DNA from: an uncultured Porphyromonadaceae bacterium
GTDB lineage: Bacteria; Bacteroidota; Bacteroidia; Bacteroidales; Muribaculaceae
Length of the DNA: 8,159 nucleotides
NCBI GenBank assembly: GCA_900554265.1
Contig: USGZ01000063.1
Coordinates: forward strand, 1 to 8,159
Reading direction: 5' to 3'
In this document: in pieces, positions 1 to 6,108 of the stretch
Position numbering within the stretch: position 1 is the first letter of the stretch
How the letters are laid out: each line of letters begins with the position of its first letter
Program-made: the position numbers and the translations under genes
The notes under the pieces: generated by a model
Database searches by the model: none
What the model saw: the letters and a program-made list of their open reading frames with translations, nothing else
What the model was told of the DNA's origin: nothing

Positions 1-767
1 AGGTCGTTGTGAGCCGCGAGAATGCCGCCGGAGGAGTAGCCGCTACCGGTCTTGTGGGCGATGCTGACGCCGGCGATGCTGTCCAGGGGTGCGGCGATGC
101 GGTCGACGCCCGTGGTGCAGCGGCCGAGAGTGCTGCGCAGCCAGGGGTCCTCCTTGCTAAGAGAGTCGGTGAACAGCCGGTTCATGAGCATGGCGGCGGA
201 GAGAGGCGAGGTGTGGTTGCGCGCGGCGAGCGAGTGGTCGGCGAACATCTGCGCCTCCGATACGGCTATGCCGAAGCCTTCGCGGGGAATGATGGCGGCG
301 ATGGCGCTGTCGGTCTGTGCGGGCGACTGCAGGTGCGCGAAAAGATAGTCGCTGGCGTTGTTGTCGCTCAGGGTCAGCGCGTAGTCAAGCAGCCGGCGCA
401 GGGAGATGGCGATGCTGTCGCCGGTAAAGTCGGCGAGCATCGGCGACCAGGTGTCGGGGTTGAGTTCCGCCCGCGGGATGGTTACTGTCGAATCCAGCGA
501 GCCGCCCTCGCTGCCGAGCTTGCGGCTGAGGGCTATGGCCTGATGTAGCTTGACGACGCTCATGAGCGGGTAGGCGTCGTCGTTACCGGCGGTTAGGGTG
601 TCGCCGTCGGTAATCAGGGCCACGCCGATTTGCCCCGGATATTCCGCGGCGATGCTCTCGATTTCGGCCTCCAGGCCCTCCAGAGGTCGCTCCTGAGTAG
701 ATGTCCGCGCGCAGGCCGCCGAGAGCGCAAGCCCCGCGCAGAGCAAAAAGTATGCGATGGATTTCAT
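1..767 (-). CDS. Class A beta-lactamase, CfxA-like (3' end outside window)
   Basis: This encodes an exported serine beta-lactamase that hydrolyses beta-lactams in the periplasm. The visible 255 codons carry every class A signature: S70-V-V-K73 (nucleophile and general base), S134-D-N136, a Glu at 171 in SEAQM (the Glu166 equivalent), and K239-T-G-S-G. Wording such as TSPL.AAMLMNRLFT, TGVDRIAAPL and AHKTGSGY matches the CfxA branch as I remember it; this was not searched. CfxA is about 320 residues, so roughly 60 C-terminal residues lie beyond base 1. The N-terminus has one Lys, a hydrophobic stretch (4-18) and Cys19. It could be a lipoprotein with a poor lipobox (SAAC) or be cut after Ala20. 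Codon use is as GC-rich as the neighbours and no mobile element is visible, which suggests a resident gene. It is divergent from the thioredoxin operon. Confidence 0.93.
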   Translation of the reverse strand, partial: MKSIAYFLLCAGLALSAACARTSTQERPLEGLEAEIESIAAEYPGQIGVALITDGDTLTAGNDDAYPLMSVVKLHQAIALSRKLGSEGGSLDSTVTIPRAELNPDTWSPMLADFTGDSIAISLRRLLDYALTLSDNNASDYLFAHLQSPAQTDSAIAAIIPREGFGIAVSEAQMFADHSLAARNHTSPLSAAMLMNRLFTDSLSKEDPWLRSTLGRCTTGVDRIAAPLDSIAGVSIAHKTGSGYSSGGILAAHND

Positions 768-788
768 TATGCGTATTTGTTTGAGACA

Positions 789-820
789 CAAAATTAGTAA
801 TTCCGCGGCAGACGGGCAAG
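789..820 (-). promoter_or_regulatory. Bacteroidota-type promoter of the beta-lactamase gene
   Basis: On the minus strand TAATTTTG (796-789) fits the Bacteroidota -7 consensus TAnnTTTG exactly. A CTTG (820-817) lies 20 bases upstream, the usual distance for the -33 element. Transcription would start near 782, giving a leader of about 15 bases before the ATG at 767. The location is right and both boxes are present, but the -33 box is only a partial match. Confidence 0.6.
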
Positions 821-837
821 GGTGCGGAGAGGAGGCA

Positions 838-880
838 GGGAGAGGCGTGCCGGTCTGAACTTTGGTCGCGGGAGAGGCGT
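838..880. repeat. 11-base direct repeat in the divergent intergenic region
   Basis: GGGAGAGGCGT occurs at 838-848 and again at 870-880, identical over 11 bases and offset by 32 bases, about three helical turns. The flanking bases differ. The pair lies between the start of the beta-lactamase gene and the start of the thioredoxin gene, just upstream of the beta-lactamase promoter. It could be a regulator binding site, but purine-rich repeats of this size can arise by chance in GC-rich DNA. Confidence 0.4.
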
Positions 881-920
881 TGATAAGATAATCGAATCTA
901 AAACTGCTTCTACTACTAAA

Positions 921-1220
921 ATGGCAAACTTCAACACACTTATCAACAGCGCGCCCGCCGTGCTTGTCGAATTCTACGCTCCCTGGTGCCCCCACTGCCA
1001 GGAAATGATGCCGATAGTCGATGATATCCGCTCGCTTCTGGGCGAATCGATGCCTATATATCAGATAGATATCGATCAGAACGGAGAGCTGGCCGAAGAG
1101 GAAGGCGTGACGGGCACTCCGACCTTCATAGTCTATAAGAACGGCCATCCGGCCTGGCGACACACCGGTGAGATGGACGGCAACGCCCTGCTTCAGAAGC
1201 TCCAGCAATTCGCCGGATAA
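921..1220 (+). CDS. Thioredoxin-fold protein with CPHC active site
   Basis: A 99-residue single-domain thioredoxin. The active site is A20-P-W-C23-P-H-C26, with the cis-proline loop G65-T-P67-T-F and the strand FIVYKNG after it. Ordinary thioredoxins have CGPC and act as reductants. CPHC is the dithiol of DsbA, whose histidine makes the pair strongly oxidising, so this protein may be an oxidase, isomerase or electron carrier. It has no signal peptide; the in-frame extension back to 822 is rich in Arg and Gly and is not one either, so it is probably cytoplasmic. I chose the ATG at 921 because the fold begins there and an A-rich stretch precedes it, as is usual in Bacteroidota. The VKOR gene follows after 19 bases, so the two are probably cotranscribed. 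A near-match -7 box (GAACTTTG, 857-864) may serve the operon. Confidence 0.9.
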   Translation: MANFNTLINSAPAVLVEFYAPWCPHCQEMMPIVDDIRSLLGESMPIYQIDIDQNGELAEEEGVTGTPTFIVYKNGHPAWRHTGEMDGNALLQKLQQFAG

Positions 1221-1239
1221 ACGATTGCAAGACAAAGAG

Positions 1240-2244
1240 ATGGAGCCAAGGTCAGTGTTCACTGAATTCGTGCGCCGGCTTGAGGTGCCCTGCACGGCGG
1301 ACTATTCGGACAGTCAGTTCGCCTCGATGCCCTTCTGCTCGCTGTTCGGTTTCAGCCGCCTGCTGCAGAAATACGGAATTCCGAACGATACCTACCGCCT
1401 GGCCGACAAGGCTCAGGCCGAGTCGCTGCCGGTGCCCTACCTGGCGCAGTACGGCGATACCTTCGTTGTCGTCACGGACTCTACGCCCGGCCAACTCGAG
1501 CTTGCGGATGGCGAACGGACGGCCACGCTTACCCGCTCCGCCTTCGACCGCAAGTTTACCGGCGTGGTCCTGCTGGCTTATCCCGAGGCTTCATCGCGCG
1601 AGCCAGACTACGAGCGCCATCGCTTTATCGATGCCGCCTGCGCCGCAAAGCGCTGGATTCTGGCAGCCTGCGTCGTATTCATGGCGGTGTACTTCATCGT
1701 AGTGCACGGACTCTGGCGCTCGCCTGCGCTGATGGCCGTGCTGGCTATCGACAGCCTCGGCCTCTACGCCTCATATCTGCTGATACTCAAAAGCGTTGGC
1801 ATAGAGACACAGGCCGGCGACAGTATCTGCGGAATTATCGAGCGCACGGGGTGCCATTCGGTTCTGAACACCGCCGGCGCCAAGTTCTTCGGAATCTTCG
1901 GATGGAGCGAAGTGGGCTTCGGCTACTTCTGTGTGAGCATCGCCTGCCTGCTGCTGTTCCCGCAGTATGTGGGTTACCTGGCCCTGGCCAATGCCTGCGC
2001 GGCGCTGTTCTCCTTCTGGAGCATATGGTACCAGAAGTACCGCGCCAAGGCCTGGTGTACGCTCTGCCTTACGGTCCAGGGTTGCCTCTGGGGCGCACTG
2101 ATAGCCTACCTGCTCGGCGGCGCGTTCGCGCACATCGGCCATATCGGCATCGAGGCACTGGTTCTGCTGGCAGCCTATGTCGGCGCCGTGCTGGCGGCTC
2201 AGGCCGTGGCGGACTCTCTGGAGCATTACGTCAAAAACAAGTAA
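1240..2244 (+). CDS. C39-like domain fused to vitamin K epoxide reductase (VKOR) membrane protein
   Basis: A 334-residue integral membrane protein. Residues about 15-115 resemble a C39 peptidase domain: C33 sits 13 residues before Y45-G46 as the catalytic Cys does, and the end (SAFDRKFTGVVLL) resembles the C39 C-terminal strand. The histidine expected before FVVV (75-78) is replaced by Thr74, so protease activity is unlikely. Hydrophobic segments lie near 139-156, 164-186, 224-242, 245-264, 279-297 and 303-322. The VKOR core has all four redox cysteines: C197 and C205 in the loop, and W-C273-T-L-C276 before the fourth core helix. VKORs pass electrons from thiols to quinone and form disulfides with a thioredoxin-fold partner; the CPHC protein directly upstream is the obvious candidate. 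C39-VKOR fusions occur in Bacteroidota. There is no fused thioredoxin domain. The start at 1240 follows AAAGAG; the longer frame overlaps the thioredoxin. Confidence 0.88.
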   Translation: MEPRSVFTEFVRRLEVPCTADYSDSQFASMPFCSLFGFSRLLQKYGIPNDTYRLADKAQAESLPVPYLAQYGDTFVVVTDSTPGQLELADGERTATLTRSAFDRKFTGVVLLAYPEASSREPDYERHRFIDAACAAKRWILAACVVFMAVYFIVVHGLWRSPALMAVLAIDSLGLYASYLLILKSVGIETQAGDSICGIIERTGCHSVLNTAGAKFFGIFGWSEVGFGYFCVSIACLLLFPQYVGYLALANACAALFSFWSIWYQKYRAKAWCTLCLTVQGCLWGALIAYLLGGAFAHIGHIGIEALVLLAAYVGAVLAAQAVADSLEHYVKNK

Positions 2245-2250
2245 GCGACT

Positions 2251-2406
2251 ATGAAAAGCATTGCCAGGATAGACCCGGCCAAGTTTCCGGGCATCGCCAA
2301 GCTGACGCCTCTGGAGATGAACAACCTCCATTTCAAGCGCCGCGGCCATCACTCGCCGCTGCCTCAGCCGAAGCAGAGTTCCTCCGCCTCGGCGGGGAAG
2401 AAGTGA
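2251..2406 (+). CDS. Small leader-like peptide, 51 residues, possible modified-peptide precursor
   Basis: This 51-codon frame starts six bases after the VKOR stop, so it is probably translated as the third gene of the operon. The peptide is basic (11 Lys or Arg) and cysteine-free, with no signal peptide and no membrane segment. Residues 18-26 (LTPLEMNNL) resemble the leader core of Bacteroidales double-glycine peptides, in which E-M-N-x-L is followed by x-G-G; here the next residues are H27-F28-K-R-R-G, so the Gly-Gly is missing. The tail (34-51) is rich in Pro, Gln, Ser and Lys and looks disordered. The last 43 bases run antisense into pyrC. It could be a ribosomally made natural-product precursor, a small regulatory partner of the C39-like domain, or a conserved peptide of unknown role. 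I do not recognise it with certainty. Confidence 0.6.
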   Translation: MKSIARIDPAKFPGIAKLTPLEMNNLHFKRRGHHSPLPQPKQSSSASAGKK

Positions 2407-3617
2407 GATTTCCCGTCGTCGGTCCGGGCGTAGGCGAGGCGGCCGTTGAGCCGCGTTTCGACCACGCGCCAGGAGGCCGTGAGTCCGGCGAAAGGCGTCC
2501 AGCCGCAGGTGCTGAGGACGTCGGCGTCGCCTATGGCGTAAGGCTCGCATTTCTCTACTGTGCAGCAGCTTCCTTCGAGGGGGTTGCTGCCGTTTTTTTC
2601 CTTACCGTCCGGACGCAGGGTGCCGGAAATATGGAATATGAGCCGGGGATTGACGCCCATTTTCCCGGCTATGACGTCGGCCGGGAAAAGGCCGAGTAGC
2701 AGAGGCACGGCGAACTGAATCGACGGTGCGCCGGACGCGGCCGTAAGTGCGCCGCCCTGCTTCTCGGAGAGCAGATGCGGGGCATGGTCGGTGCCGATGG
2801 TGTCGATACGGCCGTCGAGAACCGCCGCTGTCAGTTCTGCGCAGTCGGCCTCGGTCTTGATGGCCGGGTTGACCTTCTGGCGCGAGGTACGGCGCGAGGG
2901 AACCGAGAGCTCCGGGATTAGATAGAGCGGCGTGGTTTCCGCCGTGACGAACTTTCCCGACACGGGGCCCGGGCTGAGGAACTCGCGAACCTCGTCGGCG
3001 GTGCTGACGTGGGCGATATGCAGGTGCGTGCCGAAGCGGTGGGCCAGCTCGACGGCGCGGGCGGTGGCGCGCAGGCAGGCCTCGCGGCTGCGGATGATAT
3101 GGTGCTCGGATACGGGTACGGCCTCGCGGGAGCCGCCGTGGCGCGCGATGGCCTCGGCTGTGGCGGCGGCGATGAGGGCGTCGTCCTCGGCGTGGACCAT
3201 TACGGGCAGGCTCATGTCCGCGCACATGCGGAAGATTTCCTCCAGTACGGGCTGCTCGGGTGCGGCCATGGCGCCGGTGGTGGTGCCGAGGAAGAGCTTG
3301 ATGCCCGGAATGCGGTGGCGCGGAACGGTGCGCAGCAGTTCGGGCGTCTCCGCGGAGGCGGCGGGGAAGAAACCGTAGTTGGCCTGGGCGGTGGCGGCGC
3401 CGAGGGCGTATTTGGCCGTCAGGCCGGTGGCGGATACCGTCGGCGGCTTGGTGTTGGGCATGTCGAGGAAGCCCGTGATGCCTCCGGCCAGGGCGGCGCG
3501 GCTCTCGGAGTATATCGTGGCCTTGTGGGTCAGTCCGGGCTCGCGGAAGTGGACGTGTGTGTCCGTGAGCGCCGGCAGGACTATGCGCGTGCCGGCGGCA
3601 ACTTCGGCGTCCATCAT
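2364..3617 (-). CDS. pyrC: Dihydroorotase, N-terminally short
   Basis: This amidohydrolase cyclises N-carbamoyl-aspartate to dihydroorotate in pyrimidine synthesis, in the cytoplasm. Metal and substrate motifs are intact: H21-V-H23-F-R-E-P-G, K107 in GIKLFLG, H142 in VHAED, H203 in HIAHVST, and G-T-D277-H-A-P-H. The start is the ATG at 3617, whose ATGA overlaps the stop of the glycosyltransferase gene. A longer frame to 3665 would only read through that gene. The 417-residue protein begins about 20 residues before the HxH motif, whereas relatives have about 45 more residues that form part of the small beta domain. The matching C-terminal region is also altered: a polar insert (PDGKEKNGSN, 337-346) and a GSCC segment stand where relatives have GYxADLVLV. 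The CGW-PF motif afterwards is normal, so this is not a frameshift. It overlaps the convergent peptide gene by 43 bases. Confidence 0.9.
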   Translation of the reverse strand: MMDAEVAAGTRIVLPALTDTHVHFREPGLTHKATIYSESRAALAGGITGFLDMPNTKPPTVSATGLTAKYALGAATAQANYGFFPAASAETPELLRTVPRHRIPGIKLFLGTTTGAMAAPEQPVLEEIFRMCADMSLPVMVHAEDDALIAAATAEAIARHGGSREAVPVSEHHIIRSREACLRATARAVELAHRFGTHLHIAHVSTADEVREFLSPGPVSGKFVTAETTPLYLIPELSVPSRRTSRQKVNPAIKTEADCAELTAAVLDGRIDTIGTDHAPHLLSEKQGGALTAASGAPSIQFAVPLLLGLFPADVIAGKMGVNPRLIFHISGTLRPDGKEKNGSNPLEGSCCTVEKCEPYAIGDADVLSTCGWTPFAGLTASWRVVETRLNGRLAYARTDDGKSHFFPAEAEELCFG

Positions 3618-4381
3618 TCCTTTATTTTGGAATAGTCCGGGTACTTCTTGAAGAAGCTGTTCCACTTCAGGCGTATTACGCCGAGCACGGCCTCGCCGAA
3701 GATTCCGGAACTCATCTTGCTGGTACCTAATACGCGGTTGACGAAGATAATCGGCAGCTCGACTATCCTGAATCCGTACTTGTAGGCGGTGAACTTCATC
3801 TCGACCTGGAATGCATAGCCCTTGAACTTGATTTTGTCCAGAGGCAGGGCCTTGAGGACGCGGCGGCGGTAGCCGACGAATCCGGCGGTGGTGTCGTGGA
3901 CGGGCAGCCCGGTGATGAATCGCACGTACTTGGAGGCGAAGTAGCTCATCAGCACGCGACCCATGGGCCAGTTGACCACGTTGACGCCGGTCACGTAGCG
4001 CGAGCCTACCACCACGTCGGCGCCCTTTTCGAGCACCTCGGCGCGCATGGCCGTCAGGTCCTTGGGATTATGGCTGAAATCGGCGTCCATCTCGCATATG
4101 AACTCGTAGGAATGCTCCAGGGCGTAGTTGAACCCGGCGATGTAGGCCGTGCCGAGTCCGAGTTTGCCGCGGCGTTCGAGCAGGTGGATGCGTCCGGGAT
4201 ACTCGGCGATTTTGCCGCGTACGATGTCGGCGGTGCCGTCGGGCGAATTGTCGTCGATGATGAGGACGTCGAACTTCGGTTCCAGGGCCATCACGGCGTC
4301 GATGATGGCGGCGGCGTTCTCGCACTCGTTGTACGTCGGGATTATTACCAGGGAGTCGCTTTCTTTGGTGTTGGAGTCCAT
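3614..4381 (-). CDS. GT2 glycosyltransferase, polyprenol-phosphate mannose/glucose synthase type
   Basis: A 255-residue family 2 glycosyltransferase that probably moves a sugar from a nucleotide donor to polyprenyl phosphate at the inner face of the cytoplasmic membrane, supplying later glycan or lipid glycosylation. The GT-A fold is clear: LVIIPTYNE (11-19), DDNSPDGT (43-50), GLGTAYIAGF (75-84), the metal-binding D99-A-D101-F-S-H-N-P, GSRY (126-129) and DTTAGF (163-168). The length and the lack of C-terminal membrane helices match the single-domain Dpm1 type rather than the ArnC/GtrB type with two helices. The donor sugar cannot be read from the sequence. Its stop shares ATGA with the pyrC start, so the two are translationally coupled. 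The YeiH-type gene ends 25 bases upstream. Confidence 0.9.
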   Translation of the reverse strand: MDSNTKESDSLVIIPTYNECENAAAIIDAVMALEPKFDVLIIDDNSPDGTADIVRGKIAEYPGRIHLLERRGKLGLGTAYIAGFNYALEHSYEFICEMDADFSHNPKDLTAMRAEVLEKGADVVVGSRYVTGVNVVNWPMGRVLMSYFASKYVRFITGLPVHDTTAGFVGYRRRVLKALPLDKIKFKGYAFQVEMKFTAYKYGFRIVELPIIFVNRVLGTSKMSSGIFGEAVLGVIRLKWNSFFKKYPDYSKIKE

Positions 4382-4406
4382 AGCTATGCGGATGGAAAAG
4401 GAAGAA

Positions 4407-5435
4407 TCAGAGTAATACGGGCGCCAGGTACTTGGCCATCGCCCAGCCGCCGGCCATGAGCCATACGAAGAGCAGTGCGGCCAGGATGAAAGGCTTGGGA
4501 CCGGCCTTCCTGAACTTGTCGAAACTGGTCTCGGCGCCCAGGGCGGCCATGGCCATCGTCAGCAGGAAGGTGTCGAAGCTGTTGATGCCGTCGACAAGCG
4601 CGACGGGAAGGAGATTGAAGCTGTTGAAGCCGATAACGGCAAGGAACATCAGCGCGAACCAGGGTATGGAGATATTCACGCCGGCAGTGCCGCCGCTGCG
4701 CCGGGCCTTCATGGCTACCCAGTAGGCGAGGATGAGCAGGACGGGTACAAGAAGCATCACGCGGATCATCTTGACGATGATGGCCACCGGGGCGATGGTC
4801 TCGCCCATGGCGTTGCCGGCGCCGACGGCGTGGGCAACCTCATGCAGGGTCGAGCCGGCGAAGATGCCCATCTGCTCGGGGCTCAGCCCGAGGATGCCGG
4901 AGCGGTAGGCGATAGGATAGATGAACATGGCTATGGTGCCGAAAATCACTACCGTAGCCACGGCGATGGCAGTCTTGTAGGGCTTGGTCTGGATTGCGGA
5001 CTCGGCGCCCAGGACGGCGGCGGCGCCGCAGATGCCCGAGCCGATGGAGGTCAGCAGCGCCGTCTCGGAGTCCATCTTAAGCAGCTTTCCCAGAAGAATG
5101 CCGCCGAGGATGGTGACGGTCACCACTATGGTGTCGATTACCAGACCCGGGGTACCGACGGCGATAACGTCCTGGAAAGTCAGGCGGAAGCCGTAGAGGA
5201 TGATGCCCAGGCGCAGAATTTTCTTGGAGCAGAACTGGATGCCGGGGACCCATGTCTCGGGGAGGTTGTTGCGGAGGCTGTTGGCATAGATCATACCGAG
5301 GACTATGCCTATGATCATCGGGCTGATGGAGAGCTCCCGGAATATCTCGGCCTGGCCGATATAAAAGGCGGCGCAGGCGAAAAGCGCTATGAGAAGCACG
5401 CCGTGGAGCATTGAGCTTCGTTTTTCTGTCAGCAT
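4407..5435 (-). CDS. YeiH/UPF0324 family membrane transporter
   Basis: A 342-residue polytopic membrane protein of about ten hydrophobic segments, belonging to the YeiH (UPF0324) family, often labelled putative sulfate exporter. The substrate is not established. Family motifs seen are SPMIIGIVLGMIYAN (38-52), LRLGIILYGFRLTFQDV (74-90), GSGICGAAAVLGAE (132-145) and GSTLHEVAHAVGAGNAMGE (194-212). These two polar re-entrant-looking stretches in the middle are typical of the family. The length is usual. The start at 5435 leaves ten bases after the DUF2461 stop, so it is probably in the same transcript. Nothing nearby (no sulfur-metabolism gene, no LysR regulator) tells what it moves. Confidence 0.9.
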   Translation of the reverse strand: MLTEKRSSMLHGVLLIALFACAAFYIGQAEIFRELSISPMIIGIVLGMIYANSLRNNLPETWVPGIQFCSKKILRLGIILYGFRLTFQDVIAVGTPGLVIDTIVVTVTILGGILLGKLLKMDSETALLTSIGSGICGAAAVLGAESAIQTKPYKTAIAVATVVIFGTIAMFIYPIAYRSGILGLSPEQMGIFAGSTLHEVAHAVGAGNAMGETIAPVAIIVKMIRVMLLVPVLLILAYWVAMKARRSGGTAGVNISIPWFALMFLAVIGFNSFNLLPVALVDGINSFDTFLLTMAMAALGAETSFDKFRKAGPKPFILAALLFVWLMAGGWAMAKYLAPVLL

Positions 5436-5445
5436 GGATTTGCAG

Positions 5446-6108
5446 TTATTCGTCGATTGAATAGTTTATGAAGTCGTTGAGAGGCTTGAGCAGAAGCGCC
5501 AGGTCGGCAACTTCGCGCGGCCACTCGGGATTGTCGAAGAATGAGCGGTCGAAGTAGTGGCACTTGCCTATCTCCTTGAGGCGCAGCAGGTCGATGTCCG
5601 GGTGGTTGCGGTCGTAGCCTTTGGGTGCGGTCTTGAGCTGAGGACCGTACCAGCCGGGGAATTCGCGGGCCACCCGCGGCTCGTCGATAATGCCGCGGAA
5701 CTCGTCGATGTTGTCGACGATGGCCTTGCGCACTTTTTTGAGCACCTTGCTCTCGGGCTGCCACAGGCCGCTGTAGACCGCGCACTCCTGCGCACCCAGG
5801 TGCAGGTACCAGCAGGCGCGGTCGCAGTGGCGCCCCGTAGGGGAGATGAGTGCGGAGAAATAGGTCTTGTAGGGCGTCTTGTCCGGGGAGAAGCGCGTGT
5901 CGCGGTATATGCGGTAGGCGCAGGCATCGGCCCCTACGTAGCGCAGGGCCGGCTCCCCCTCGGCCATCAGGGATATCACGGTCTGCAGGTCCGCCATCCA
6001 AAGGGCGCGCAGGCGGTCGTATTCGGCTTTGTTGGCCTGGAACCACGGCCGGTTGTTGTTGGCAGCCAGGCGGTCCAGATAGCCGAAGAGTTCAGGCATG
6101 AAGTTCAT
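5446..6108 (-). CDS. DUF2461 family protein
   Basis: A 220-residue soluble protein of the DUF2461 (TIGR02453) family, whose biochemical role is unknown. Recognisable family sequence is the N-terminal L-x-x-N-N-x-R-x-W-F (residues 14-23), then RIYRDTRFSPDKTPYKT (66-82), the Y-L-H-L segment near 100, and KGYDRNHPDIDLLRLK near 163-178. I chose the ATG at 6108 over one at 6123 because it forms an ATGA overlap with the upstream stop and has GGAGG seven bases before it. No signal peptide or membrane segment is present, so it is probably cytoplasmic. The YeiH-type gene follows after ten bases. Confidence 0.88.
   Translation of the reverse strand: MNFMPELFGYLDRLAANNNRPWFQANKAEYDRLRALWMADLQTVISLMAEGEPALRYVGADACAYRIYRDTRFSPDKTPYKTYFSALISPTGRHCDRACWYLHLGAQECAVYSGLWQPESKVLKKVRKAIVDNIDEFRGIIDEPRVAREFPGWYGPQLKTAPKGYDRNHPDIDLLRLKEIGKCHYFDRSFFDNPEWPREVADLALLLKPLNDFINYSIDE

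Noticed and set aside
583..819. Minus-strand frame of 78 codons overlapping the beta-lactamase start
   Set aside because: It is out of frame with the beta-lactamase and its composition is Arg and Gly rich. The promoter box at 789-796 lies inside it, so it would not be expressed as such.
822..920. Upstream in-frame extension of the thioredoxin gene
   Set aside because: The added residues are Arg and Gly rich, do not form a signal peptide or part of the fold, and contain the intergenic repeat. The ATG at 921 fits the family start.
2592..2598. A-AAA-AAC slippery heptamer in register in pyrC (minus strand), with a long open -1 frame after it
   Set aside because: The zero frame continues through the family motif CGW-PF to a normal stop, while the -1 product is an Arg-rich antisense shadow of the VKOR gene. 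I saw no stimulatory hairpin or internal Shine-Dalgarno site, so the heptamer is probably chance.
1851..2699. Plus-strand frame of 282 codons crossing the end of the VKOR gene and into pyrC
   Set aside because: It is out of frame with the VKOR gene, has no recognised domain and spans two well-supported genes on opposite strands.
3009..3635. Long plus-strand frame (208 codons) antisense to pyrC, with similar ones at 5557-6156, 6496-7371, 7290-7874, 3896-4459 and 4830-5414
   Set aside because: They mirror clear minus-strand genes, have skewed Gly, Ala, Val and Arg composition and no recognisable domain. GC-rich third codon positions open such frames by chance.
3618..3665. Upstream in-frame extension of pyrC to an ATG at 3665
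   Set aside because: The extra codons lie wholly inside the glycosyltransferase gene, do not resemble the dihydroorotase N-terminus, and the ATGA overlap at 3617 is a typical coupled start.
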